Notes: generated by a model from the sequence alone, not told the origin. A DNA stretch of 64,000 bases from Agrypnia vestita (GCA_016648135.1 JADDOH010010103.1:62001-126000); one strand, 5' to 3'. Counted from the first letter of the stretch, positions 10,686 through 22,939 are shown. Program-made: numbers and translations.

Positions 10686-11007
10686 TTGAGATAAATTGAA
10701 TCAAAATTAGTCAAGTTTGTAAAGGTTTGGAAGTCGCGAATAACTTCATTCATATGGGATCCTGTATAATTAATTGAGAACGATGGATTTTTTTTTCGCA
10801 TAAGGTTCTGTAGGGAGGAAACTTGGGAGTGTGAGAGGAAGATTCTTGAAATATGGTATTAGAGACGAATGCTTAGCATCCATAAGCAATGTACACCAAT
10901 GCCTCAATTTCTGTATAAAAAAAATATATATAGATTTTATCATGATTGGGATTGGTAAATATGATAGATTTGTGGAGCAACATTTTACAACAATTTTACT
11001 TTTTAAT

Positions 11008-11190
11008 ATACACACATATGAGTTATTAAATTACTACTATAGTTTCGAGAGGAATAGTGCCTCTCATCATTAGGTATAGACAATAACTAACTTAAATACA
11101 AAATACACCTGACGATGAGAGGGACTGCTTCTCTCGAAACTATAGTACTAATTAAAAAACTCATGTGGTGTGTGTATTACAAAGGAATTG
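11008..11190. repeat. Inverted-repeat element with paired hammerhead-like motifs
   Basis: The left arm 11008-11078 and right arm 11095-11190 are reverse complements (TATAGTTTCGAGAG, CTCTCATC, ATGAGTT). Each carries a CTGACGA/CTAATGA-T-GAGAGG...CTCTC-GAAAC motif, at 11042-11074 (minus) and 11108-11140 (plus). In the left copy the flanks TAC/GTA can form a 3-bp stem I; in the right copy this is lost. Confidence 0.65.
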
Positions 11191-11341
11191 GTAAACATTA
11201 CTTTGTGTAAAGTAAACACTTAAGCCAACCGCAGGATGGGTCTTAAGCCCTTAAACACCCATAAAGACTTCCATACCTACTTTCTCATATAAAAAATAAT
11301 AATAAAAAATGGCTCCGTCTCCATGAGACCTCTTGATTAAT
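11191..11341 (+). repeat. Repeat family T, partial copy at 11.2 kb
   Basis: Contains the family core (ACTTTGTGTAAAGT.A, CACTTAAGCCAACCG, AAGACTTCCATACCTACTTTC) and the right terminal block CCGTCTCCATGAGACCTC. The left end is missing. Confidence 0.6.
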
Positions 11342-11589
11342 AATGTCCCCTTGGTGATAAAATCCAGTGTATTGTTCTTGAAAAATTTTAACTTACTAAA
11401 AATATTCCGATATAGATTGTCTATCAGCTTTCTGGGATGCGATCTCTAATTTTCCAATACTTTTACCCTTTTTTTTCATACATACACACAACATTTTCCT
11501 AGTTGAAAAAACTACCCCATTTGTAGTATCCACATTTTATATTTATAACCTCAATTAATTAATTAATTTTATACTTATGTAGTATTTTG

Positions 11590-11730
11590 TTTTATATCTT
11601 TATTATTATGTTCTCACTATATTGTTCAGCTGGTCATCTCGGCACAGGTTCTTCCTAGTGAGATGAGCGGCTCCATTTTATATGTCATGTATCAAGATGA
11701 AGATAATTAAATAAAAAATAAAAATAATTA
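11590..11730 (+). mobile_element. LINE 3' untranslated end with hairpin
   Basis: CAGCTGGTCATCTCGGCACAG ... CTAGTGAGATGAGCGG forms a stem-loop, then AATTAAATAAAAAATAAAAA. A similar ending (AATACAGATATTTCTAGTGAGACAGG then AAATAAATAAAA) follows the Jockey-like protein at 55.1 kb. That comparison is why I call this a LINE tail. Confidence 0.45.
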
Positions 11731-11999
11731 AGTGTTATTTTAGTTTCACGTTCAAAAGCAATTCGAAATTAAGTAATTAATAAGTTAATTTGTGCTTTTA
11801 TGTTGGAGTTCTAACAAAATAATTTTTACCCTGTTTATCCCAGATTTTTTATCGTATATTATTACAAATGGCCTACTTTTTTATAAAATTTTATTATATC
11901 GTCGTTTAGATGAAATACCAAACTCAAGGTAAACCTTTATCAAATGTTTTTCCCAACAACGTTTTGGATACCCATCCAGCCGTTAATTTGTGTATCGCA

Positions 12000-12260
12000 T
12001 CAATGATCATTTTACGCTTCTGATGTAATTCGAGCGAATAATACCGCGCCCCCTTCGCGGCAGGAACACGGCAACAATAGGAGAGTAATGCGATAAAGCT
12101 GTACTTGGTTTATCGCTTATCACGAAAGCTATCCGAGGGAAGCGGACGAAATCACACTGGCAATCTAACAATCCTGGACTTGTTTGCGCTGGCCGGAAAA
12201 TGTGTGTTTAACCCTCGGCATACGTAGAGAAAAAATACAGCCGAACGCAGCCGAAATGTC
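12000..12260. promoter_or_regulatory. GC-rich island, candidate conserved non-coding element
   Basis: Clearly richer in GC and more complex than its surroundings, with no coding frame, repeat relative or inverted ends in the window. Contains GTTTATCGCTTATCACGAAAGC-like paired words. Its function is inferred only from composition and its position within a presumed large intron of a neuronal gene. Confidence 0.3.
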
Positions 12261-12648
12261 AACCCACGGTATCATAAGAATTGGCTATTTTAAAGCATTC
12301 TAAATGAGAGAAAATACTTTTACTGGTTTAAATGCTTTGTAAAAGCTTTATAAAATTTAATTTCGTACGTTTACCATAAATACCTAGGATTATGAGTGAA
12401 AACATATTTATATTAATATAATCCATTCATTATATTCCCACAATAAAGAGCATTCATAAAATCCATGACCCACCCCAATTAATGAAATAATAACTCATTA
12501 CAAATTTGCTTATTGTACACATACAAATAGTTTATTTTATCATAAATGAATTGTCAAATATTTGCCTAGATACTATAATTTCTACTGCATTAAGTCTACT
12601 TTCGTTACTCTTCTTCAGTCCTATGAAAAATTGACACTTGGATGAAAC

Positions 12649-12711
12649 ACACTCTCATTAATGAAATGAATGATAGCTAAGAAATAAGTTCATGTTGGAT
12701 GAGAGTGTAGA
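12649..12711. repeat. Short inverted repeat
   Basis: ACACTCTCATTAATGAAATG and GATGAGAGTGT about 40 bases apart can fold into a hairpin. No element boundaries are clear. Confidence 0.35.
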
Positions 12712-13004
12712 TACCATAACTCCATTGTGTACCACTGATATTGCCCGGTTGTCAATATTCAGGTTATTAGGAGAGATAGTACTTCTATAGATAGAATATT
12801 AGATAAAATAAATTGAAATACATAATGCGTCTTGTAATATACACTCATCCCTGCCTAGACTACACAGACTACTCAGTACTAGGCAGTAAGTACAGTGAGT
12901 TTGTAGACGTACGTATTTCATGACAGCTTAACTACTTTATAGATATATAAATAGGTATACACATATTGCAGATTGTTTTACTCATTTGTTTGTTGACTTT
13001 TTAT

Positions 13005-13145
13005 TTTTTTACATCATCATCATCATCATCTTTAACCCCTTGTCCTAGTAAGGTCAGGGGCCTGTAGACTCAGCAAGGTGCTTCCATATTTCCCTGTCTT
13101 TTGTTCTTTTCATACGAGTTAACCGGTCCAGACCCCTTGTATTTT
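13005..13145 (-). mobile_element. LINE 3' end with (GAT)n tail
   Basis: On the minus strand a decayed C-terminus (LTRMKRTKDREIWKHLAESTG) is followed by a stop and GATGATGATGATGATGATG. This RTE-like ending differs from the (GAA)n-tailed copies. Confidence 0.55.
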
Positions 13146-13154
13146 TATTTTTTA

Positions 13155-13400
13155 TATTATATTTTTTCACAAGGGATAGACACAAAATTTGAATTCAGAA
13201 CATTTTAAATTAGTAAAACTATTTTTTATAATTTTTTGCATATTACTTCTTTTGCTTTTATTCCTCATATATGGTGTTTTCTTACATCATATAGTACATT
13301 TTATATCAGTAATAATCCTTTTAATATATTTTAATAATATTTTTACTGAGTTAAGATTTTTTCATAAGAACCCCCCATCCGATAACGCCGTACATTAGCA
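13155..13400 (+). repeat. Diverged relative of the 17.6-17.9-kb foldback repeat
   Basis: Shares, in order with 17740-17865, GATAGA.ACAAAAT, GAATTCAG.ACATTTTAAATTAGTAA, ATATT.CTTC.TTTGCTTTTAT and CACATATG/CATATATG. The left arm of the foldback is not present here. Confidence 0.4.
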
Positions 13401-14681
13401 GAGATTATTATAATATTTTTATTCACATAGTTTTTTTTAATATAATTTACTGTGTTTTTTTTAAATGTGTTTATTTTAATTTGTGTTTGTTATTTTGATT
13501 GCTTGCTTATGCAAGATATCTTTTGTTTCTATTTCATTATTTCAATGATGCTATTCACCGTTTGCACACATAAATGAACAAACATTCCTATCACAAACAC
13601 AACATTATGTTTTCTGAGAAAAAAAATTAAAAATGTTTGTTTTGTCCAAAATATTATTTTATAAATAAAGTAACTCATATAAAAAATAAGAATTATTATT
13701 TGGCTTGGTGGACCCACATGTTACAGCACGGCAAGGGAAGGGTTAATATTATATTGCGTGTCCAACATTTTGTATCGGTGTGTACATTTTTATCATATTT
13801 CCATATTTAATACCGGCTAGCCTCGAATAGCCGACTGTGCAGCAATATCAATTAGCTGTTTCGTTAAAAGGAGATTTGTATGCTTACAAAACAGGCTGCG
13901 CAAAGCTATGACGAACAATAAAAATGGTTTATTTTTAATAAATGATTAAAAAAATAATAATAATCTTTTACAAAAAACAATCACAATAATGCAATGAAAA
14001 AAATATTACCAAAAACAATCAATATATATGTACTTTTAAATGTTATTACAATACCTTCTTAATTTTTAATTTTCATAATTTAATGTAACGTTTCCTTGTG
14101 TATATCTTATTTACTAATCTAATGTCTTCTTGTATTGTTTATATCTTACTTACTCAATTTAATGCCTCAATTTTTATAACTAAATCTAATGTTTCTTTGT
14201 CTATATCTTACTTATTTAAAATAATGTCTTACACTAATGATTACATTAACAACAGATATGAACATATATATGACAATGCCCCCCACTTTTAAACACGAGA
14301 ATAAATTATCATTTAAAAGTGGGTAAGCGTGTAATATAAATGTGTATTAATTATATTATATTGAATACAGCCACTCTTAAGTTTGTACATTTACCAAATC
14401 AATTTAATAAAAAATAATAATAATTATTATTAAATTATTATGAGTTTAAAATAAATTTAAGAAAGATACAGAGAAATAAATTGTTAAGCCTAGAAGGCTT
14501 TTAGTATTTTTCTACGCAGTGGCTTTTTATTAGTCTATTAGGCTAACAAGTACACCTTATTTATAAAAGGCGGTACTTACCAGCGTGACACAGCCGTCTC
14601 TTCCAACGTCCTGCCGGTGATACGAAGAATAAACGCGATACACTCAATAGCTCGAAAGAGAAAGCAACAAATGTTAGCCGT
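13401..14681. other. AT-rich interval, no gene seen
   Basis: Very AT-rich, with simple A- and T-runs around 13920-14460. No coding domain, inverted ends or RNA gene recognised. A 20-base self-complementary site (GTTAGTCGTTTCGACTAAC) lies just past its end at 14683-14701. Confidence 0.35.
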
Positions 14682-14931
14682 GTTAGTCGAAACGACTAAC
14701 AGTAGCCCTCTAGGGTTAAAAATTAATAAATATCCGAGAGAACCCGCGACCTGATTTCTGAATCACTAAGCCACGACCAGTAATAGTAAAAACTCGTTAT
14801 TGTTATTGTACTTATAATAAACGTACAAAATCATTCGCTGTATTCTTTTTTTTTATTTAAAATTTTTAATATATATATCGGCCCAAGGTACTGCCTGTGA
14901 GAAAGAAATCGCTAACAAGTATATCCTTCTG

Positions 14932-15060
14932 CATTTACTAAATTCGAACCTCACTCTGATCTCCACGGTTACCACGTTGTAATTCAGCGCATTTATAGGT
15001 ACTTGGCTACTTCTATTCTCTTACCTCACTCACCATTTTTGTAAGGGAATAGAAGCCAAA
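14932..15060 (-). repeat. Degenerate tRNA-like SINE head plus hairpin
   Basis: On the minus strand a B-box-like GGTTCGAATTT lies downstream of an A-box-like TAGCCAAGTACC, spaced as in tRNA-derived SINEs, though no cloverleaf survives. Next to it GGCTACTTCTATTCTCTTAC and GTAAGGGAATAGAAGCC form a strong hairpin (about 15005-15058). Confidence 0.35.
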
Positions 15061-15869
15061 AATAGAACCACGTCACCATTCCGATGTTCACACATCATTC
15101 TTCCTGTGTGCCAGACAGATTGTCTCATTTGAATTTCGTAATAGTTTGTGTAATATCGGCAAACATGGATTTTCCTCGAGTTCACTGGTTTTTGGGTGTC
15201 TCAAAAATGCGCTTAACATTTTTCTTTAAACAGTATTCTTCCACATTGCCGTAATAGGACTAGATAGTGAGTTTTAAAGTTACAAAAAAAAACTGGAAAT
15301 TATGGTGTGGTTGCATAATGAATATCATCAAAACTGCACTAGGATTGTCTCTAATTCTACGCAGTTTTCGAAATTTTCAATTATTTTTCACAAAAAAGCA
15401 TTCTCCATTATTTTTCAGTACTTCATAGAATTTAAGACCTCTTTCAATCAATTTATCAATGGCGTTTCTACAAAAATAGGCTGATCTGATATAGAAGTAG
15501 CGTATTTCTAATGTTATCGTCGTTTTTTTGCTTTTCGTTGCCGCAAAACCGAGCATTTGATTGGAAAGCTACGTAAATGGTAATTGTATAACGAATCGAG
15601 GTTATATTGTAGGGTAGAGGTGACAGTTGAGTTCTTAGAAGAAGTTCCTAGAGAAAGACGAAAAGGAGTATGTGACGAAAATTTTATTTTTTCTCAACTT
15701 GATTCATTCATTCCTTCAGTCTTATCACTAAAAATTCTTCAGACTTATCACTAGCAGAAGACTTCAAACAATTTGGTGGTCAAACATCAAGGATGAAATA
15801 GATGCCCTTATAGACTCCAGATAAATGGGAAAGTATAAAGATTGATGTACATCAAGACATTATATGAAG
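15059..15869. other. Unassigned interval
   Basis: No family recognised. A 60-codon frame at 15302 is unsupported. Confidence 0.3.
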
Positions 15870-16013
15870 TATAGATTTTTTCGTTAAAGCTTACAATTGA
15901 GTTAGTGTGGGTACGAGAGGGGTGTATTCGTAAGCTTAATACAACGAAACAATGCGCGAGTTACGCACTGTATCCACACTAATTCAATTGCAAGCTTATA
16001 TGAAAAGACCTAT
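15870..16013. repeat. Palindromic MITE-like element (144 bp)
   Basis: Two arms of about 45 bases are near-perfect reverse complements; AAGCTTACAATTGAGTTAGT on the left matches ACTAATTCAATTGCAAGCTT on the right. The loop is GC-richer (15920-15960). No coding sequence. Confidence 0.7.
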
Positions 16014-16194
16014 ACCTATTGGTCAGGAATGGGCCTGGATTTAACAATTGTTTAACAGTTAAGGTAAACATTCAACTCTTTTACAACAGTTCTGTCAAAT
16101 AACAGACAAAGTTATACCGAAGGGTTGAAAAGATGTCGAGAAATCCAGGAGACATTATAAAGTAAATATGCGTGAGTACAATGAGACCAAATGT

Positions 16195-16440
16195 ATTTCA
16201 GATTCACGCTCCGCGGTGAGGGGATGATTTACGGCCTCCCCGGCACTGAATAATATTACACACTTTTCCTTTTCCGCCGCGCGCACTACCCCCGAGACAG
16301 TTTAACCTCTTTCAAATATATTTACTGCACAAGTTCTGCATAATAGTGCGTACTTTGACGTTTTTATAAGTCTCCCAGAAACACCGCGGCGCGTGGGGAT
16401 GATTCAATGGTTCCGCGAAAAAAGTTTCTGCAGTTAAAGT
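16195..16440. promoter_or_regulatory. GC-rich island, candidate non-coding regulatory element
   Basis: CpG-rich blocks (CCGCGGTGAGG, CCGCCGCGCGCAC, CACCGCGGCGCG) in AT-rich surroundings, with no repeat relatives in the window and no long frame. Confidence 0.3.
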
Positions 16441-16916
16441 TGGGTTGTTCCAAATGGTTTAGTATAATATTATGATACTCACCCACGTACATACTATCCT
16501 CTGTATTGAAGATACACATGTACCTCTAAGTAGAAAGTGATTTGCATTATTATGCATTTGAGTATGTTAGTTTTTTTTCTGATGTTAAAGTTGTAATCTA
16601 TCAAAAAAGGGAGCAACGCAATTAAATATTCAGTTAGGCATATTATTAAAATGATTTAAATATATAATTAAATGTTCCTACTATGACGTGATGCACAACT
16701 AGGTAAACGCATGGAGACAGATTATGTTTAGGATCTCACTAAATAAAGCGATTTATTTCTTGGCTACATAAAAGTTAAATTCTGGCCTTTCCGAGCATTT
16801 GAACCTGGGCCCAAAGAATATTGCTTCTTATTAAATTATTTTGTGGTGACATTATAATTATAATTTATAGAAATAAACTTAGTTTACACCACTTTTTATT
16901 GAAAAAATTTGAACAT

Positions 16917-16945
16917 GTTTCAAAGCCAATGGCTTCTTGATCAGG
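16917..16945 (-). ncRNA. Hammerhead-like motif, degenerate core
   Basis: On the minus strand CTGATCA-A, stem GAAGCC/GGCTTT, then GAAACATGTT. It is the left-arm partner of 18313-18357. Two core positions have changed (CTGATCA for CTGACGA), so activity is unlikely. Confidence 0.4.
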
Positions 16946-17401
16946 ATAACAAATATATAATAACAAATTGAATGTAAATTAAATTTAAATTAAATTTTAA
17001 ATTATAATATTTCTTCTAATTCAGAGTGATAGAATTCAACTTGGGTACAAAGGGGCGTCTGGCTACGCATGACGTATTTTTCTATATATATTTTTTTCAA
17101 CTATGTGTAACTACGTCATAGGTACAAGTATACCTCTTTCCATTTAAGAAAGACAAACAAATTAGAATGTGTAAACCATGCATACGAGGTTTATTGTTTC
17201 GTTGTGTTGGTATTTATACCCGTAAAACTAGTTTGAGTTTTCTTGGGTATTATGCCGTGTTTTTAAGACCTTTCTGGCTGACGTTTCGGAATCCATTGCA
17301 GGGTCTGATGTGTTGTTTTGTATGTTGATGTCGTGGTTAAGTATTATCTTGCAATACCGTGTCGAAAGCAGAATAAAACGTTGACATGTTAAGATCAACG
17401 A

Positions 17402-17985
17402 AGGATCGATAAGATATATTACAGATATCTCACAGACTCAAAGCTTTTTAAATGTGAAATTAGGTACGGAAGTCTTTGGGTGTTTATAAAAGGCTTGTCA
17501 TATGGCTAGCTTATGTGATCGCTTTACACAATGTAACGTTCACCGACTCCACCAAGATCGACCATCATATCTCTGAAGTTTTTAGAAATTGTATGTATGT
17601 ATGTGGGGTATAAAAGCGAATGCAGCAATATCCAAAAAAAATTAATGCGGTCATCGAGGATTACTAATTTGCAATGTATTAAATTCGAGATTATATGGGA
17701 AACATGATCAACAAATTTATGGGAAACATGATTTTGGAAGTGATAGATACACAAAATCTAGAATTCAGTACATTTTAAATTAGTAATCCTCGGTGATTGC
17801 ATCAAAATATTTTTTTGAATATTGCTTCCTTTGCTTTTATACCCCACATATGTATATTACATATTTATACCAAATGCTACGTTTTACTTTTGACTTACGC
17901 TAACGTCATATGTGGTTGAAATTTATAAATAAAAATAAGCATGAATAACTTCGTATCTGTGAGACATCTATAACATATCATGATT
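17402..17985 (-). repeat. Repeat family T copy with nested foldback
   Basis: Ends GATATCTCACAGACTCAA (about 17415) and TCTGTGAGACATCTAT (about 17953) are the family's inverted termini. The core lies at 17455-17560 on the minus strand (ACGTTACATTGTGTAAAG, ACTTCCGTACCT). A separate foldback occupies 17588-17875. Confidence 0.65.
17588..17875. repeat. Foldback element (about 100-bp arms)
   Basis: ATGTGGGGTATAAAAGC...GAGGATTACTAATTT on the left is the reverse complement of AAATTAGTAATCCTC...GCTTTTATACCCCACAT on the right. One-arm relative at 13155-13400. Confidence 0.75.
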
Positions 17986-18312
17986 AATTCTATTCGATTA
18001 TTTTATATATTTATCGATTATGATGCGTCCAAAAGAAATCAGGTAAATTGTACCAGACAATTAAAATATAGAAAAAATTATACATGGAAAATTAATAATA
18101 AAGTACCTACTTAACATGAAAATAATTTTAAATAAAATTAATAGTAAATTGAATATAATAAATAACCAGGTTCTTTTTACAAATAGTTATCTTTTTAATT
18201 TATTTTCATGTTAATAAGTAGGTACTTTAATAATGTTCATTTTCTTTATATAATTTTTCTATATTTTGATTGTCTATACTTCGATTTCTTAATTTATTTG
18301 TTAGCATACAAT

Positions 18313-18357
18313 TGTATCCTGACGAAGGGGTCATGGGCTCTGAAACATGTTGATATA
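18313..18357 (+). ncRNA. Hammerhead-ribozyme-like motif (best-preserved stem I)
   Basis: Flanks TGTATC and GATATA pair over six positions as stem I. The core is CTGACGA plus one A, then stem II GGGGTC/GGCTCT (wobble pairs) with loop ATG, then GAA, a stem III ACA/TGT, and T at the cleavage position. All three stems of a type I hammerhead are present, with one extra base before stem II. Confidence 0.55.
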
Positions 18358-18430
18358 TTTTTCAATACAAAAGTGGTGAAAACTAAGTTTATTTTTACTA
18401 ATTTTTTTATAATATTTATCGTTATCAGCC

Positions 18431-18600
18431 GGCGCTAAAATCAAAGATAATTTTGAATTTCTCGCGTAATTTCACTTTGATAAAATGCTGGCGTTTATCT
18501 ACATCGCTTAAGCCATTTGTAAAATTAACAAGTCCAGCAAATTAAGTCAGGGCCTCGGCTTATCGCGAGGGAAAAATTGTAAATAATTTTAAATTTTCTC
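18431..18600. promoter_or_regulatory. Candidate conserved non-coding element
   Basis: A complex, non-repetitive block (GCCGGCGCTAAAATCAAAG, CTCGCGTAATTTCACTTTG, GGCTTATCGCGAGG) containing an ATCAAAG TCF-like word. Inferred from composition only. Confidence 0.3.
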
Positions 18601-19250
18601 CACTTACCACAAAAATTATATTAATATGCTTAACCTATTTGCGCACATCATCGAAGAAAGTACTGTGAAAGGCGTTAATTTTCAGACCATTATTAAAATA
18701 AGCACCTGCCTCTATATCGGTAGAAATCATTATGATTTATGTTTTGTTATTTAATAAATTCGATAACATTCATAAACCTGTTTTATTTTAATTTCATTAT
18801 AATTTGAAAAGCTGCATAAGAATCTAGAGTCAAAAATCTTTCGTCACACAGTTTTTGAGAAAAAAACAATGGTTGATAATAGTAAAAAAAAAACATGAAA
18901 ATTTTTTGTATTTTTGTATTAAAAAAAAAAACAATATCAAGTAGGTATAAGCAGTACCTACATGTAAGATATAAAAATATAACATACCATTAAAGAAGTA
19001 TATAGAACGATATCAGATATCAAATATAGAATATAGAAGGTATAAAAATATCAGAACAAGCATAAGTGGTAAAAGGTATAAGCAGTAAAATATGAATAAA
19101 ATAATATAAAGTAATAATAATAATAATAGTTTTTTATTCATATCTTATTTTTTTGAATTGTGTTATACTTCAACTGCCTAACTAGGGATTACCTGTTTGA
19201 AGGCAGTCGACTATTTACATACCAAAAAGAGAACAATATAATTTAGTATA
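18601..19250. other. AT-rich interval, no gene seen
   Basis: Simple AT-rich sequence with AAT runs at 19105-19125. Nothing coding or structured is recognised. Confidence 0.3.
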
Positions 19251-19522
19251 CATTACAATAAATTTAAAAAAAAACAAACAAATATATAATAAATTTAAAT
19301 TTGATAAAATAATTAGTAAACATTACAATAATTTTTTTAAAAGACAAATATATAATAAATTTATATTTGATAAAATAATAAGTATACATTACAATAATTT
19401 TTTTTAATGAACAAATATATAATAAATTTAAATTTGATAAAATAATTAGTAGATAAACTTAACAATAAATTTTTAAACGAACAAATATATAATAAATTTA
19501 AATTTGATAAAATAACTAGGAA
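19251..19522. repeat. AT-rich tandem repeat, about 67-bp period, four copies
   Basis: The phrase AATATATAATAAATTTA...TTTGATAAAATAA recurs at 19281, 19347, 19414 and 19484. Spacing drifts from 66 to 70. Copies differ by small indels. Confidence 0.8.
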
Positions 19523-19689
19523 CAGAAATACAAAATTATCAGTAAAGTAAGATAAAGCAAAAAGATAAATCGAAATAAAATATAAATTACAAATTACAAA
19601 ATACAAATGTAAATGTAATAAAATAATGTGTAAATAAAAAAAAATACATATCTTAACATGTATAAAGTAATAGACTGACTTAAATTTAT

Positions 19690-19800
19690 CACTCCCCCGA
19701 ATCGAAAGCGCGCCTGGCGCGTTCACGTTGCTGTCCAAATGATGTAACGTTCTCAATCCTGCAAAATATCCAACCACAACAAGGTCTCTCTAAAAACCAA
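19690..19800 (-). mobile_element. Possible retroelement protein end
   Basis: On the minus strand, after an acceptor-like TTTTGCAG, a frame reads IENVTSFGQQRERARRAFDSGE then stop, followed by a long A-rich region. It resembles the C-terminus of a retroelement or transposase, but I cannot name the family. Confidence 0.3.
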
Positions 19801-20079
19801 ATCATTTCAATATTTCGACCATAGCATGCATCAAAGTGACATCCTGGAACAAATTATTCCGGACATAGTTTTTAGCCGGAAAAACCTGGAAGAGTTGTTC
19901 ACAACGGCGGTCCCGTGTTCGAGACTTGTGAGACAAAAGTTGTGAAGGTTGTTACCTACTGATGGCGTTATATGTCATACTGGCATGACTTAGGAAGAAG
20001 AAGGAAAATACACAATCACTTACCACACAGACAATTGAATATCAATAGTATACACGCCCACAATTTAAAAAATTGTAAA

Positions 20080-20372
20080 GAAAGGGGTGCTGAGATAGTT
20101 TGGTCAAGTGGAACGTATGAACGAGAAAAGGATGTTTAAGAAAATATACGAGGCGAGAGGTGAGTATTGAAGGCAACAGGAATAGAGAGCGAGATACTAC
20201 AAGTATTTGAGGATGGCCCTGTTAAAAGCCTCAACAACCGTAGAACTTGTATGAGAAGATGTACGAATGTAGCCGAAGCAAAAGGTGTGCAAAGATAGAA
20301 GAATATGGCATTTTATCCTCTCTACCTACCCTTGTGGTGAAACGGCGTGATGGTTAGTTAGTTAGTTAGTAA
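20080..20372 (+). mobile_element. LINE 3' end, GTTA-tailed family
   Basis: A decayed C-terminus parallel to 54186-54617: GVLR.F.QVERMNEK, VFEDGPVKSLNNRRTCMRRC, NVAEAK..., ending YPCGETA-like with frameshifts, then GATGGTTAGTTAGTTAGTTAG. Truncated at the 5' side. Confidence 0.75.
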
Positions 20373-21171
20373 TTTTTGCGCTCTAAATTTGACATTTTAT
20401 TTTTTAGCAAAAAAACTTTAATTTTTTCGCATAATCAAAAATTTTGTTTAGAATATTTGTACTTAATTTTATATAGGATTTATGAAATTTATTAAAACAA
20501 AGAATTCTTAACAATTCGTGCGAATACATTTGTAACGTTGAATATTTTTATTTGCATTTAAGTTGTACGCAACAACTACCGACAATAATATTTTTAATTA
20601 GTAGAACCTTATCAGTATCTCTGATACCATCCACAACAACCTTAGAACCACGGAGCGTAAAATCCAAAAACATTTAACTATTCCCGGAAAGTGATATCGC
20701 ATCTGAAGTCATTAGCACGGCTACTTAAGTTCGTGTTCTCTTACATATCTTTTAAAATATTATAACGGATATACGGACATAATTATGTAAAATGAGATAT
20801 AATTTATGCAAAACCACATTCGCCGTATACAATTCTATTGTGCGACTCTAAAACACCCGCCCGACACATCAGGCTGTCATTTACATCGCTGAACACGAAT
20901 CTAGGTGTCCTTCTAATTGGAGGACGAGGGTGGGTGGCCCGACGCGGCTTTCTTCTTATTCCACTTTCTTACAACTTCACGCCAAATGCCAAGTTCTACC
21001 AGTATTATCATGAAGAGGTCAGTAATTTTACCTCCCCGTGACTCCAATTCGAGAAATAGGGGTGCGAAAGCGACCTTCAAAGGAATATTTGCATGTCGAA
21101 GCTGACATAAATTTATGATACTAGTTTGATTGGTAATCTATATATCTATGAATGCAGTTGAAATATGTATC
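20373..21171. other. Unassigned interval
   Basis: 20820-21075 is a GC-richer, complex block with no known frame (possible regulatory or conserved sequence). The rest is AT-rich. Confidence 0.3.
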
Positions 21172-21705
21172 TTCTTCTTCTTCATCGTCAGCCTTCCTCT
21201 CTGCACTGCTGGAGATAGGCCTCTTCCTTCTCTTTCCATCCTTCCTTGTTGTTTGCTAATTATAGCCATTTCTTTCTCCCCACAGCGGCTATATCATCGA
21301 CCCATCTCTTTTGAGGTCTTCCGATGCCTCTTTTATTCTCCCAAGGTCTCTATTTCAGAACTCTGGGAGGCCATCTTGTAGCATCCTGGCTTGCAACATA
21401 TCCTGCCCATTGCCATTTTAGCTTCTCTACACGATCCATGATATCCACTACTCTAGTTCTGTGCCTAATTTCTAATTCTATCTCTTAGGCTTACTACAAG
21501 CATGGATCTCTCCATGGATCTTTTCTATACTTTTTTTTGTAAGGGCCATAGTCTCCAATTCATACGTCATCACTGGCAGTACGCATGATTCAAAGGCTTT
21601 TCTTTTTAGGCTAATTGGGATCTCTTTGTTCTCGAAGCTATGTTTGAGTTTGCCAAAAGCAGCCCAGCTCATTCCTATTCGTCTTGGTAATTCTGCTGTT
21701 TAGTT
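21172..21705 (-). mobile_element. RTE-A LINE 3' end, copy at 21.2 kb
   Basis: The minus strand encodes the end of the LINE protein (RRIGMSWAAFGKLKHSFENKEIPISLKRKAFESC.LPVMTYELETMALTKKS, later GRPQKRW and IQQWR-type pieces), with frameshifts. (GAA)n at 21172-21185 is the 3' tail. Confidence 0.82.
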
Positions 21706-22246
21706 AAATAATTGGTGGAAAGATGTACTCTGAGAAAAAAAAAAGGTATTGACGTTATACGCAGCATATAACATGAACTGTGAGACGCACGAATTCTGTG
21801 CTCTTCAAAAACTCCGTACTTATGCAAAGCTTATAATAAGCAACGTGCAGGAAAATAATTATTTCGTACTTTGGACACAGTGCTAGAAGAAAGGGAGACA
21901 ATTTTGATAAAAACTGATAATGCACAAGGACAGAAGCTGAATTTGGCCAATCGGCAATGAAGCTGGGCAAAGATTGAAGTTCTTGGTGTAGAATCATTAA
22001 AATACCTCGATCAGTCATCAACTACGATAAATTAACGATCATTGAAAAATAAGAAAAAAAACATGCTGAATGCCTTCGAGATATGGTACTACAGGTAGAT
22101 GGATAAAAATCTAACACATTTGTAAATTTGAGGATAAGGGGAGCAGTAAGTTTGAAAGTTTTTCTCGCTGTAAGTTTACGAGTAGATTTGAGAATTTATA
22201 TATTTAACTCCCATATGGACTTCTACAAAATATACAATAAAAAAAA
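21706..22246. other. Unassigned interval
   Basis: No repeat relatives noted in the window. An 88-codon minus-strand frame has no recognisable domain. Confidence 0.3.
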
Positions 22247-22575
22247 TAACCCATAAAACCAAGTTTTTATTACACTCCCTTTTTCATTGAATCAGGTTTC
22301 GTGCCTATACACGCGTCGGGCCCATTACTCATTTTTATCGATTCCAATTTGAAAAAACCATTAAAATTTCGAAAAATCCAAATTTATACTATATTTATCA
22401 AATTTTTTTCAACTAAAATTTGTTAGATCATTTTTATGTCGCTACGAGTCTGCTTGCAAAGTTTCAGCTCGATTGGATTACAGGAAAAGGGTTAAAAATC
22501 GATCCAAAGTTTTTTCTTCAGATAAGCAAGCAAGCAAGCAGACGCTACGAGTTAAAAGAAGGGGATTAAAAATCT
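22247..22575 (+). repeat. Repeat family P, short form, copy A
   Basis: Starts AACCCATAAAACCAAG, then CACTCCCTTTTTC, and ends GCTACGAGTTAAAAGAAGGGG. The invariant core (CAAAGTTTCAGCTCGATTGG followed by GGTTAAAAATCGATCCAAAG) lies at about 22459-22510. Ends share TTTTTAYTCCCTTTCT as short inverted termini. No coding capacity. Confidence 0.75.
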
Positions 22576-22939
22576 CAAAAGACAGGTAGTTATAAAGATT
22601 ACAAGTACATTAAGAGGATAAAGTGCATATAACAGATTTGAGTAAATTAAAAAAATAAGTTTAAACAGGAAAAAGAACCATTTAGTTGAGACGTTAAAAA
22701 ATGTTTCAATTTATTCAGGTACACAGTTATATTATCAGCAAAAATGTCGACCATCTCCGCATGTTTATTCCATAACGAGTGTAATCTGGGGATAACGGAG
22801 TTTACTAATTTAGAGATTTAATGACCAGTGTAATGATCACGTTAAGTCTATGCACCAGGTTACTTTCACAAGTTACTCTCTTTTCAAGTGTAATATTTAT
22901 GAAAATGAGTGAAAGCACAAGGTGTGAAACGAATCCAAC

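Larger units (their letters stand above)
16845..18430. mobile_element. Large inverted-end element with hammerhead-like motifs at both ends
   Basis: The left arm (16877-17000: AAACTTAGTTTACACCACTT, GAACATGTTTCAAAGCC, TCAGGATAAC) is inverted relative to the right arm (18300-18395: TATCCTGACGAAG, GAAACATGTTG, GTGGTGAAAACTAAGTTT). A second inverted pair lies inside at 18047-18130 / 18195-18275. The compact relative at 49093-49415 shows the basic form is a palindrome of two arms, so this copy has been opened by later insertions (family T at 17402-17985). Confidence 0.65.
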